Source: Beroe forskalii (Eukaryota > Ctenophora > Nuda > Beroida > Beroidae). From it: a stretch of DNA of 64,000 nt. The notes under the pieces were generated by a model. The model did no database searches and was not told the origin of the DNA. It was given only the letters and a program-made list of their open reading frames with translations. Shown here piece by piece: positions 12,601 through 22,023 of this stretch. Positions within the stretch are counted from its first letter, which is position 1. Each line of letters starts with the position of its first letter. The stretch spans positions 284,770-348,769 of the forward strand of contig WFMF01000076.1 in NCBI GenBank assembly GCA_011033025.1, read 5' to 3'. Made by a program: the position numbers and the translations under genes.

Positions 12601-15600
12601 GAGTTCTCCTGCTAGTTCCATTGCCATGGTCAACTGATTCAGGGGCTTGACCTGCAGGTCTCTCCTAACAGAGCTGATGATGGAGCTCCAGTAGGACTTG
12701 GAGTTAAGGTCATCTGATAGCAGAGTGTTGGAGAGAGTGGTGCGGTAGTCAATGAGGAAGGAGAGCAGGGAGTTAGCCATTTCAGCAGCTGAATTCTCAC
12801 TGCCCTGAACACACAGGTGGATGTAATCAATCCCGAAGTGGGATATGAACTTGGTGATAACCGCATAGCCGAGTTGCTGCTTGGTCCGCAGTTCAATGAA
12901 CATTGGTTCAGTGAGAATGGTAGCTGCTATTCGAGCTAGAACAGTGCGAGTAAAGAGCTTCTCCTCAGCTAAGATAGTGTCAGAGTTCCACGGGGTGGGT
13001 CCCAGTATGATAGCCATATCAGCCACTGAAGCCGTCTCGTCAGAGTTAGGGTATTCTGTGACAGTGTAGTAGGTGCCGGGTGGGTACTGGATTGTGGGGT
13101 GGAAGGGTGGCTTGGTGTCTGCTGGCGTGAATTTAGCTCTCTCTGCAAGAGCTCTGAGTGTGAAACTGTAGTCTAGTGCCATGCTTTTCAGAACATTACC
13201 ATAAACCAGACATTTGAAGCCTATATATCGCCAAAACGCTTTATAAAACCTTGTAAATGTTTCCAGATCCACTTTATTTACTTCACTCATTATTTCATCT
13301 AGAGGCACCACATTTTTCTCCAGGAGAACCCGTGATTTGTAAAGTGGATGCTTGTAAGCTTCAGCGTAATCAGATCTAGCGAGCTCAGTCAGTGCTTTGT
13401 ACTTCACCACATGTTCGAACTGATCGTTAACAGTTTTACTGACATCTAGTTTGATCATGACATTCACCACATCGCTGATGAACATGGCCATGTGCTGATG
13501 ATCGCTGTACCCTGACATCATGAGGATGAAGCCTGAGTTGCTCTGATACCGTACATCCACTCGGTTCCCGCCCCACTGGACCCTGTCCTCCAGCTGATCT
13601 CTGAACATCTCCACCAGCAGGAAGTGAAGTGCTACTTCCCTCGCAGTGGCGTGCTCCTGATGACCATGTCCCCAGAGGATGATGTCTATCCGAGGTGTGT
13701 GGAAAGTGTAGTCCTGCTGCCACCACACCGTTATACCCGATCTCTTGAACACCTCAGTCGGCCATCTCTGCTGCTCCAAATCACGCTCAAAGAGGGGGAA
13801 TGTCTTGCTAATCGGGGAGTAATTCTCAGGTAGCGCTGCTATCCCATGCTGATTCCCACTGCTCTGTAAAGTATCCAGATCAGCATCAGACAGCTTGTAG
13901 GTGGTGTAGGGTATCTCATACCAGGGCTCAGTATCGTAATACTCAATATCACGACTAGTAGATCCCAGGAAGATGAGGGAGTTGTCTGGAGTTAGTACTT
14001 CTAGTGTAGCTTTTAGGCATTGAGGTGTGGGAGCCTGGACTGGGGCACCTAACAGATACGCAGGGTGGAGAACTCTACTCATCCGAGTGGAGAGGTTCTT
14101 CACGAAGTGATGGACTTCCAGTTTTTCCTGGTTAATGAAGCGTTGGAGGGTCTCCTGGTGAATCCGATGCAGCCACGCATGCCATCGAGAACTTGATTCT
14201 GCGAGGGTTATCTGAATCTGGTTAAAGATAACCCTGACAACGAGCGCGTAGTTCAGCTGTCCTAGCTCTGTCAGTTTCACATTGACTCTCAGCACTGAGA
14301 AGGACTGAGCACTGATGATGGTATACCAAGTTATGCCAGTAGCTAGGCCCTGCCTCTTGAGATACGCCAGGGCTGACTTGGAGTGCTTCTCCGAGAGGAT
14401 GCTGACAACGCTACCTATTCCACATCGACTGGACCCGGTTAGAGGCCAAATGATAGCCAGATCGTTACCTTTCCTGAGTGGCTTGTACGGTACAACCACA
14501 CCCAAAACATAGTGAGTGTACACGGGAATAGCGGAAATTCCGGAGTGTTGTTTCTGAGGCAATGTCTTCTTGATCTTACTGAAGTATCTCCTGGACATGT
14601 CAAGTAAGTCCTGCGGGTCCTCCCTGCCATACATCACACATTGCATGTTTTCCGGGGTGTAGAAGTGAGAGTGGAACTCTCTCATTACAGAGGAATTAGT
14701 GAGTCCACTCAGAGTTTCCAAGTTACCTGGACTCAGCCGGTGGAAGGGATGGTCTGGGTTGGCGAAGTGTTTGATCAGCCTCCACACTTGTCGGGCAGAC
14801 TCCAACTTGTCCTTGAGAAACTCGCTCTCTAACGCGTGTAGCTCCCTCTTCATATCCTCCAGACGAAGGAGAGGAGTAGAGAGGAGGTCAGTGAACCTGT
14901 CCAGAGACTCCTCCAGCTGGTCAGGGGAGATCTTGTAGTAGTAGTTAGTGTTCTCCTGACTGGTGAAGGCGTTGGAGTATCCGTTGTGTTCTGAGAGGAA
15001 CCTCTCGAAGGTGTTAGATTCGTTGTGGTTGGAGTCTCCTAGGAACACAGAGTGCTCCAAGAGGTGGGCCAGACCTGAAATGAATTAGATCTTAGTTCTC
15101 TTTTGAAACTTTTTAAAAGAAGACTATGAAATCTGAATGTTTGATATGACTAATTGCAGCTACTAAAATCTTGTGGAAACTATATCCATGTGTCAATCAA
15201 CGTAAGATTGCTAATAACCTGGAAGTTCGGGCGGGTCATTGAAGCTCCCCACTCCCACATCGCAGCTAACAGCCGCTAGACTTGTCATGGGGTCAGACAC
15301 CACCAACACCCTCATCCCATTCTCTAGTCGGGTGGTTGTGTAGGTCCTGTGGTCCAGCACGGACTTTATAACCTCCCCACTGTACACCAAGTCCGTCCTC
15401 CAAATCCTGCCTGGAAAAGGGAATGAGTTGGGTGGTATGTTTTTAGGTACGAGTTAACAGCTTCATAAACCATTCAAAGGGATGGGTCGTTTCGGATTTG
15501 TTAGGGTCTGCCTACTCACATGATGTTAGAGAGTGGTATCCTGGGTCTACCTACTCACACGATGTTAGAGAGTGGTATCCTGGGTCTGCCTACTCACATG

Positions 15601-17557
15601 ATGTTAGAGAGTGGTATCCTGGGTCTGCCTACTCACATGATGTTGGAGAGTGGTATCCTGGGTCTGCCTACTCACATGATGTTAGAGAGTGGTATCCTGG
15701 GTCTACCTACTCACATGATGTTAGAGAGTGGTATCCTGGCCTGGTTCTGCTCCGCCTGCATGGTCTGCCACCTGCTAAACACATGGAAGACAGGCAGCAT
15801 GGTAAGCACTCCGAACACGAGCAGCACTGCCAGGTAGGCGCGTGGTAGTCGGGGTACCAGTCTCCAAAGCACCTGTCGCACTGACACAGAGGTAGTTGCG
15901 TTTTGAAGCAGGTCCTCCACCCGACCCGGCTTAGAACTGGACTTAGTGTGGTGGACTCCAGGATTCGAGGGCTTTGGAGAGGTTGTGGAGTTCTTGATAT
16001 GGGATGGGGTTACCAAGGGAAGTGCTGATTCATTCGTCATGTGAACACTGTTACCACTCACTGTTATTTAGTCCATGTTGGTTTCGGGCGGAACCCTTGT
16101 CAAAATGGAATGGTTACAACTTACAACAAACAAATGAGACCACATAATGGTTGAGTGATTTTCTCTGCCCAACCAAACAACAAAGAAAATTTACAAAATT
16201 GTAAGCGACATACCACAAGATACTAAGATATGGTAAATGTTAGAAATTTAAATACAGATATGCTTAGCAATCTGGAAATTGGAGACTCGATGAAAATTGT
16301 TCTAATATCCAAAATATGATGACCATGTAAAATATGAATTGGATGAAAATTTAGAATCCTATATTGCAGCATGTACATGGGTAGTGGCCAGTGGGTACAC
16401 AGTACAATCATACTAATAACAAATCACAAAAGAGCTAGTGGTTGCTGTGTCTGGCTCTACAAGGTCAAGAGATACTGCTGCCTCACAAGTGTGTCGCAAC
16501 CGTTTACAGAAGGCAACGTTTATACCTTATTCGGATAAATTGGAGCTTATAAACGCAAATCGCTCCTTGACAGGCTACTGAAGCAGCGTGATATTGTGTG
16601 AAATTACTTGCTCCAGGTGTTAAAGACTTTAATGTAGGACCTCTGAGGAGTTTATATCGCAAATCATGGAATTTTGTTGTTGTACTTGTATTGTATGGAC
16701 CGCAAGAAATAAAATCCGGAATATAAAAGTGGTGCTTTAGAAGCTCCTACGTCATGGAAAATGTAGGAAAATAACTTTGCTCTCCGCTAATATCCGACTT
16801 CAATGCTCTAAAGCTCTAAACTAACTCTAAGCACTTTGCAAATGACGGCAACTCCCTAAGTGAAAAGTACTCAATAATAGATATTTAAAGTGATTGGAAT
16901 ATCACCACTATAACATCCTAACTCTGTCCCGTTTCAGGGCGCAGTCCTTGTTCCCAGAACAAGTCACTAACTTGGTACACGACATCATCTCCACTGACAA
17001 GGAAAACACTGAGAACAAGGACAACGCTGTGAGCAAGGAGAATAGTGAGAACAAGGACAACAGTGAGAACAAGGAAAACAAGCTGAACACTGAGATCAGG
17101 GGTGCATCATCAGCTGCTGAAAACGCAGCTGTTCAGGAACTCAAGGTCACACTCCTCACCCTGGACTCGGATAGATTCAACTTAGCCAAGAATCTCGTCA
17201 GATTCTTTGCTCTTCTCCTCGGGTCAGTGAAGTTCGGAAAAAATGTTACAAATTTCTTTTCTATTTCAACTTTTTCAGAAATCTTTGTGCGATTATCAGT
17301 GGAAAAATCAGCGTAGTTGTGTATCATAATTACGATAAATAATAACTCTGACCCCCTTACCGTCCTTCGTTTAGTAGTAGTAGTAGTAGACCCCCTTTAC
17401 CCTTACCTATCCCTTCAGGTGGACTTCTGAGAACAGTGTCACGCTGATGGACGTAGCTCGAACTTTCGGAGTCCTGGTGTTTGGTGGACTCGACGTGAAT
17501 GCTGCTGGAAAAGTCATCGACTTCCTCATCCGGCATCAGGACCAAATTTTCAAGTGA
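642..17557 (+). CDS. SH3-PH-RhoGAP domain protein (Rho GTPase-activating protein), multi-exon
   Basis: Predicted Rho-family GTPase-activating protein that would switch off a Rho/Rac/Cdc42-type GTPase at membranes or the cytoskeleton. Exons read from frame and phase: (642)-839, 1007-1103, 1706-1999, 2817-3010, 3975-4124, 4485-4703, 4853-4957, 5081-5287, 5453-5630, 5917-6107, 6302-6362, 6635-6763, 10967-11050, 11245-11319, 11489-11604, 11788-11949, 16938-17222, 17419-17557; about 895 residues. The order is an unrecognised mostly helical region, then SH3, a Ser/Thr/Lys linker, PH and RhoGAP. All junctions keep frame except the one between the exons ending 4957 and beginning 5081, which I could not resolve. 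The ATG at 642 is only the first in that exon; the true start may lie upstream or outside the window. The domain order resembles the ARHGAP12/15/27 group, but I see no WW domain, so no orthologue is claimed. An AATAAA follows at 17998. Confidence 0.8.
5453..5630 (+). CDS. SH3-domain exon of the RhoGAP gene
   Basis: A single exon holds a complete SH3 domain. It begins with the ALYDF motif (ARALYDFQVSG), continues with the acidic RT-loop/diverging turn GDIIEV, then the WW pair of the specificity pocket (DGWWEGRV) and ends with GIFPASFVE. These are the conserved proline-rich-ligand-binding positions of SH3 domains. It splices at both ends with matching phase (AG/G in, phase 0 out). Confidence 0.9.
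6635..11319 (+). CDS. PH-domain exons of the RhoGAP gene, split around a LINE
   Basis: Exon 6635-6763 encodes the first PH strands (EGQLKKECSGSRLWSTRFFVL then IVYYK), 10967-11050 the middle strands (LCFSDLVFAAV, HCFTLQGK) and 11245-11319 the last strand and C-terminal helix (YHVMARSRDDMNDWIQQ), with the almost invariant PH tryptophan. PH domains usually bind phosphoinositides or proteins at membranes. The 4.2-kb intron 6764-10966 contains a CR1-like retrotransposon in the same orientation. The acceptor of the third exon is uncertain by a few bases because GGGAAGC occurs at both the end of the second exon and the start of the third. Confidence 0.85.
6868..7867 (+). CDS. LINE ORF1 protein with CCCH/CCHC-type zinc fingers
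   Basis: ORF1 of the LINE. After a Ser/Pro/Asn-rich N-terminus it has a cluster of Cys/His fingers between 7158 and 7398: CKRYTDNQCPHG, CPDYHPRRCFRYCKFG, CRKGDQCKYFHPKLC, CYNDNCKFVH. This is followed by a basic KSTKRRRDP tract and a Pro/Gln-rich C-terminus. Such ORF1 proteins bind the element's own RNA. The frame stays open upstream to 6818, but the residues before WICSGC at about 6892 look like host intron. It overlaps the ORF2 frame, which is open from about 7510. Confidence 0.75.
7858..10560 (+). pseudogene. LINE ORF2: endonuclease and reverse transcriptase, broken near the C-terminus
   Basis: The frame is open from about 7510, with the first ATG at 8101, which is inside the endonuclease domain. 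Endonuclease signs are LLLNAQSI at the start, ISETWLK, the catalytic GDFNFPNIDW and SDHLAVKV. RT signs are the IITPIFKKGD block, YLDFAKAFDKVDH, SGVPQGSVLGPILFLIYIDDL and the catalytic FADDT (YADD variant). The C-terminal tail has the CR1-type YWERLK...RRRERYIII region, but the frame is shifted by one base at the A-run of gctaaaaaatg (about 10477-10486). The tail therefore continues in another frame to 10867. The element could not make a complete ORF2 as sequenced. Confidence 0.85.
10484..10867 (+). pseudogene. Out-of-frame C-terminal tail of LINE ORF2
   Basis: This frame continues the RT protein after the A-run frameshift. It begins with SIQRRRERYIIIQVWKILNG and carries LGTRCSVPPLP, SLFDKSFAVTGPKLWNILP and SFKSRLTSHI, the usual conserved tail after the RT of CR1/Jockey-type elements. 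The stop is TAG at 10865-10867, and the 3' end of the element follows closely. Confidence 0.8.
11489..17557 (+). CDS. RhoGAP-domain exons, split around an antisense gene
   Basis: Exons 11489-11604, 11788-11949, 16938-17222 and 17419-17557 join in frame into a RhoGAP domain. The arginine-finger loop reads LLRVSGNEREVKR. It is followed by PSPHTVVSLLKSILRTPDPR, the equivalent of the HTVASLLKxYLRELPEPL block, and by NSVTLMDVARTFGVLVFGG, the equivalent of the NKMTxxNLAxVFGP block. The protein ends with a helix FLIRHQDQIF and TGA at 17555-17557. Between the second and third blocks lies an atypical Lys-Glu-Asn repeat insert (about 16999-17087). Intron 11950-16937 (5 kb) contains the whole M16 peptidase gene on the other strand. 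Confidence 0.88.
12328..16040 (-). CDS. M16 metallopeptidase, insulysin (IDE)-like, with N-terminal membrane anchor
   Basis: Zinc metalloendopeptidase of the M16A family. Three minus-strand exons (16040-15715, 15406-15219, 15074-12328) join in phase to 1086 residues. The inverted zinc site HLLEH is at residues 175-179, and Glu256 follows after exactly 76 residues, the family spacing HxxEHx76E. Around it are VGSFNDPPELPG, SEHNGYSNAFTS and TNYYYKI, which resemble insulin-degrading enzyme more than nardilysin. The C-terminal half has WNSDTILAEE and RTKQQLGYAVITKF, the usual ELRTKQQLGY block of this family. Unlike IDE, exon 1 encodes a Ser/Pro-rich tail and one hydrophobic segment (residues about 69-88), predicting a type II membrane protein with an extracellular or lumenal protease. 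The ATG at 16040 is the first in frame; an apparent start at 15060 is a Leu codon inside the zinc motif. The whole gene lies inside a RhoGAP intron. Confidence 0.92.
15508..15737. repeat. 39-bp minisatellite, six copies, each containing a 5' splice site
   Basis: About six near-identical 39-bp units lie at the 3' end of exon 1 and the start of intron 1 of the M16 gene. On the minus strand each unit reads exon-like CTCTCTAACATCAT followed by the donor GTGAGTAGG. The exon end and splice donor are thus copied repeatedly downstream of the real one. Because 39 is a multiple of 3, the reading frame has the same phase in all units. Plus-strand open frames here are an artefact of the repeat. Confidence 0.93.
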
Positions 17558-18090
17558 TACGGGAAGGAATCTGTGATAGTGTTTGAAAACGTATTCTTTG
17601 GAGCCATAGGATAATCAGAAAAATTTAGGAGACTCTTGCCGAAAATAACCTTCGCATATTGAACCTCCCAGAATCTTGTGACGTTATTTTAAGTTGATAA
17701 ATGTTTCCATTTTTTCGAGCATCATTGACATTCCGACCTTACGGGATGAATAGTTAGTATACCTATCGCTGATAATGATACTGATAGTTCCTTCCGATCC
17801 GTGCCTTGCGGCTGAAGTTAACTGATATACTAGCACCATGACCAAGCAAGCTTTTTAGACATGGTTTTTTGAATCTTCGGTATGGAAATATTCAAGAAAG
17901 GAACACAGTAGCACAAAACTTTTACCCTTATTACTTGAAGCAGCACCATGACGATGTTTTAAATTGAACATTTTAAAGTTTTTGAATTTAAGACATAATA
18001 AATTTGAATTTTTGAGTTATTGAGAGATTTATTTCACATTTACAGAGCTTTGCTTTCATTATATCGTTGTTTCATTGCTATCGTCATCTA
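17558..18090. other. 3' flank of RhoGAP gene
   Basis: Follows the RhoGAP stop codon. An AATAAA at 17998-18003 is a reasonable polyadenylation signal about 440 bases downstream of the stop. No other feature seen. Confidence 0.45.
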
Positions 18091-18094
18091 TTGC

Positions 18095-18860
18095 AGCACG
18101 TGCCTTGCACCCGTTGCCAAGTGCAACACGAGCATATTCATCCGTTGCGAAGTGCAACACGTGCATATGTACCCGTTGCCAAGTGCAATACGTGCATATG
18201 CACCCGTTACTAAGTGCAACACGTGCATATGCACCCGTTACCAAGTGCAACACGTTCATATGTACCCGTTGCAGGTTGCTAAGTACAACACGTGCATATG
18301 CATCCGTTGCCAAGTTCAACACGTGCATATGTACCCGTTGCTAAGTGCAACACGTGCATATGCACCCGTTGCTAAGTGCAACACGTGCATATGCACCCGT
18401 TGCTAAGTGCAACACGTGCATATGCACCCGTTGACAAGTGCAACACGTGCATATGCACCCGTTGCCAAGTGCAACACGTGCATATGCAAACGTTGCCTGC
18501 AAGGGTAACACGTGCATATGTACCCGTTGCCAAGTGTAATACTTGCATGCGCACGCATAGGTGTACGTACGTACGCGCCGCGCGCAGCTAAGCGCAACAC
18601 GTGCATCTCCCATGTAAACGGGGCCTTCATTATCTGCACCCAATGACGTGCATCACCCGTTGCCAATTAAGCGTGCATATGCCGCCTAGCGCTTTAAGCG
18701 TTATGGGTTAGGGCAACTGTGCATATAGGGTTGAGTGCAAGTGCAACACGTTATGCCCGTTGTTTAAACACGTGCATATGTACTGCACCCGTTGCTAAAT
18801 TTAACACGGCATATGCGCCCGTTGGTTTGCAATGGATGCACCCGTTGCAAAGTACAAGAA
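18095..18860. repeat. 31-bp tandem repeat array containing CACGTG and GCATATGC
   Basis: A unit of about 31 bp is repeated roughly 14 times up to 18545, then continues in degenerate form to about 18860. Its core is ACACGTGCATATGCACCCG followed by TTGCTAAGTGCA. Each unit has the palindromic E-box core CACGTG and the palindrome GCATATGC. Units differ by single bases, with two longer units (near 18270 and 18500). The open frames on both strands come from the periodicity and are not genes. Confidence 0.9.
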
Positions 18861-19735
18861 AAATTGACGTTTAGATCTGTACGTTTGCTAAACACGTATA
18901 TCCCGTTTATATGGGAGATACCAGCAAGCGCGGCGCCGCGCGCAAGCCACACCTATGCGGGCTTAGGGATATGCACCCGTTTAAGCAATCCAAATGGAAT
19001 GTTGCACGCGCAGTACGTCTGCATTTTCTTTGAAAATCTTTTGAGTCATCATTCTGGGCCCGCAAGGTTGCGTACGCGTTGTTTGTCTGACTCCCGTCAA
19101 ATCGACGGGCAACGTCACGTTTGTCAACGTTCGCGTGCCGCGCAACACCCCAGGGATCGTCCGCGTGTTTTAGCCCCCTCACTGCATGATGTCCTTTTGC
19201 CAAGTGCAACGCGCGCATATAATCCGACGGACTTTGCCCGTGCCCGTCTATTTCTTCTGACTGTCGAGTAAACCAGAGATCATTTTGTTTTTCTGACGTC
19301 GTGCGACTGCGAGTCGTGGCGCGCGCGCTTCGAGCGCGCGAGGGGGTCAGGCAACGCTAGTAGGATTCTACCCTACCCTACCTTACGCCGCGCGCCATTT
19401 TTTCCGCGTGTCTGCAACACGACCCTCCAAATTTCCGAGTGTTGCGCGCTAGGGATGGGTGAAATCCATCTAGGCAACGCCTGACAACGTTTTGTCAGAC
19501 GTTGTCTGACCATTATTTCGCACGCGCCCGCCAAAGGCGGAGGAGTCAGGCAACGTTTGACAACCTAAGCCCGCGCCCGCATAGGTGTGTATGCGCCACG
19601 CGACGCGGACGATAACAGAGGTTTAGCAACGTGACCCTTTAAATTCCGAGTTTAAGGGGTGGGATTGGGAGAAATCCATCTATTCCGAGCGACGCGCGGC
19701 TTGCGCCAGCGGTTCAGACATCGTCTGACAACACC
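18545..19735. repeat. GC-rich complex repeat block
   Basis: Much more GC- and CpG-rich than the flanks, with long CGCGCG runs. It contains motifs such as CCTATGCGGGCTTAGG, AACACGTATATCCC and GTCAGGCAACG, and a diverged internal duplication (AAATTTCCGAG...GAAATCCATCTA near 19429-19472 and 19637-19683). The same motifs, on both strands, recur at 55330-56000, which marks this as a dispersed family. No coding sense is apparent. Confidence 0.75.
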
Positions 19736-19736
19736 T

Positions 19737-20718
19737 AGTGCAACAAGTATGCACACATCTGTAGCTTGCTCTAACCAGATCCCTAGTGCAATTAAAGTGT
19801 GCACACCCTGGTTTGGAAATCTGTAGCACCTAGTGCAACTAGTGTGTGCAGATCTGTAGCACCTAGTTCAACAAGTTTTCGCACATCTGTAGCACCTAGT
19901 GCAACAAGTGTGCGCACATCTGTAGCACCTAGTGCAACAAGTGTGCACATCTCACCTATCAACAAGTGTGCACATCTGTAGCACCTAGTGCAACAAGTGT
20001 GCACACATCTGTAGCACCTAGTGCAACAAGTGTGCACATATCTGTAGCACCTAGTGCAACAAGTGTGCGCACATCTGTAGCACCTAGTGGAACAAGTGTG
20101 CGCACATCTGTAGCACCTAGTGCAACAAGTGTGCACACATCTGTAGCACCTAGTGCAACAAGTGTGCACACATCTGTAGCACCTAGTGCAACAAGTGTGC
20201 ACACATCTGGTGCACCTAGTGCAAGAAGTGTGCACACATCTGTAGCACCTAGTGCAACAAGTGTGCACACATCTGTAGCACCTAGTGCAACAAGTGTGCA
20301 CACATCTGTTGCACCTAGTGCAACAAGTGTGCACACATCTGTTGCACCTAGTGCAACAAGTGTGCACACATCTGTTGCACCTAGTGCAACAAGTGTGCAC
20401 ACATCTGTAGCACCTAGTGCAACGAGTGTGCACAAATCTGCAGCACCTAGTTCAACAAGTGTGCACACATCTGTAGCACCTAGTGCAAAAAGTGTGCGCA
20501 CATCTGTAGCACCTAGTGCAACAAGTGTGCACACATCTGTAGCACCTAGTGCAACGAGTGTGCACACATCTGTAGCACCTAGTGCAACAAGTGTGCAAAC
20601 ATCTGGTGCAACAAATGTGCACACATCGGTTGCAACAAGTGTGCACACATCTGTAGCACCTAGTGAATGTGTGCACACATCTGGTACAATACAAATGGGC
20701 ACACATCTTTTGCACCTA
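19737..20718. repeat. 33-bp satellite array, about 29 copies
   Basis: The unit of 33 bp has the core CACCTAGTGCAACAAGTGTG followed by CACACATCTGTAG, repeated for nearly 1 kb with a few percent divergence and some half-units near 20590-20690. Since 33 is 11 codons and the unit lacks stops, both strands show open frames of more than 200 codons (SVAPSATSVHT or its antisense LVALGATDVCT repeated). I read these as non-coding. Confidence 0.93.
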
Positions 20719-20759
20719 TAAAAAAGCATCCCGTGTGCACGCACCTATTCCAGTCGACT

Positions 20760-22023
20760 TGATCGGAATTTTCAAGTTGATGAATGAAATTAAAAATGAG
20801 ACAATGGAATGTTTTTAATTGCTTATAATCATTTTTCTTTTATATACAAAGCGTCAATAGTATATATAATACTTATAGAAATTACATTCACATAATAAAC
20901 TGATGATAATATCCAAGTAATTTGCGATCGTGCACTATAAACTCCCGCTTTACAAAACAAAAACAGAAAACACGGGTTTCAAAATGATAAAATCTCTAGC
21001 TATCTAGTACGCCTTAGAGCAAAATTGATTTCTACGACTTTACGAGACCAAAAAACGTTGGAGACCAAAAAACGACCGATGATTTTATCATAATTATCGT
21101 AATATTTGTACTTCATGTTCATTGTTCAACCTCAGGAGCATATCGTGATCAGCTGAATCAAATTGCCAAATATTCGAGACTAAATCTTGCTTTGACCGAG
21201 CATCACGGAGTTACGGGATTATCAATCTGAATCAATGAAGTCTTTCGTGTCTAACCTGAACCATTCTAATTCTTTCATCATTCTATGAAAAACTGATCTT
21301 AAACTCATAAAAACAATTTGTTTTTTAAACAATTTAACGTCTGCACATTGTCCTTGGATATGAAAACGAAATATGCAAGGGGAAATAATAAATATTTTTC
21401 CAAATTATATCATTTTCAGTGCTAAATCAGGAGACAGGATCATATCTTTTTCTCTAGACTCAGAAGATAAGGCTCCAACAATAATTAACAAATAACTAAT
21501 CACAAATAAACGACATATCAAGATACCAACGTCAAAACGTTATTGCAGCTCGATATATAACGTAACAATATAAGTACGTAATATTTAAGAGTTATTTTGA
21601 TATCCAAAGATCTACAAAAACTGAAAGATGTACGTATGAAATTGAAAAAAAAACAAGAATTTCTACCACTACGAGAACAACACTCGGTTCTATTCCACAG
21701 TCTACACTACAGACTAGTTACTAATACTAGTACTACTACAGACACTAGTTACTAGTACTACTATATCAAATACCAAAACATTCGGGTGATCATTCATCGT
21801 TGACTTGCGTCCATTTGTTGTCCATATTGGAAGTGGCCTGATGTCACATTCGGAAAGTCAGAAGCATACTGATCGTTGCAATACGTCAAATGTTTATGAA
21901 GGAGCATCATATTCCGTGCAGGATAAATAACGCGCAAACATGCACTGCACGCCTTTCTCACGCGTTAGCACTCACGCAGCAGCAGTGGCGAATACAAAAC
22001 ACGCGTGTCATGAGACCTTGTTA
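20760..22023. other. AT-rich gap before the CH-domain gene stop
   Basis: No gene recognised. It would contain the 3' UTR of the minus-strand CH gene. A small ACTAGT/TACTAC-rich patch (about 21713-21765) is a local simple repeat. Confidence 0.4.

Noticed and set aside
12328..15060. Start of the peptidase at 15060
   Set aside because: The codon there is TTG (Leu) in the middle of the HLLEH zinc motif. The exon begins at 15074 and the protein starts in an upstream exon at 16040.
15498..15848. Plus-strand open frame with repeated SAYSHDVREWYPG
   Set aside because: Antisense reading of the 39-bp minisatellite overlapping exon 1 of the peptidase gene.
18095..20718. Resemblance to a CRISPR array
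   Set aside because: There are no unique spacers: the units are contiguous tandem copies in eukaryotic DNA without cas genes.
19792..20744. Long open frames (213-261 codons) on both strands with 11-residue repeats
   Set aside because: The 33-bp satellite unit lacks stops in these frames and its length is a multiple of three. Both strands are open at once, with no initiation context, splice structure or non-repeat sequence.
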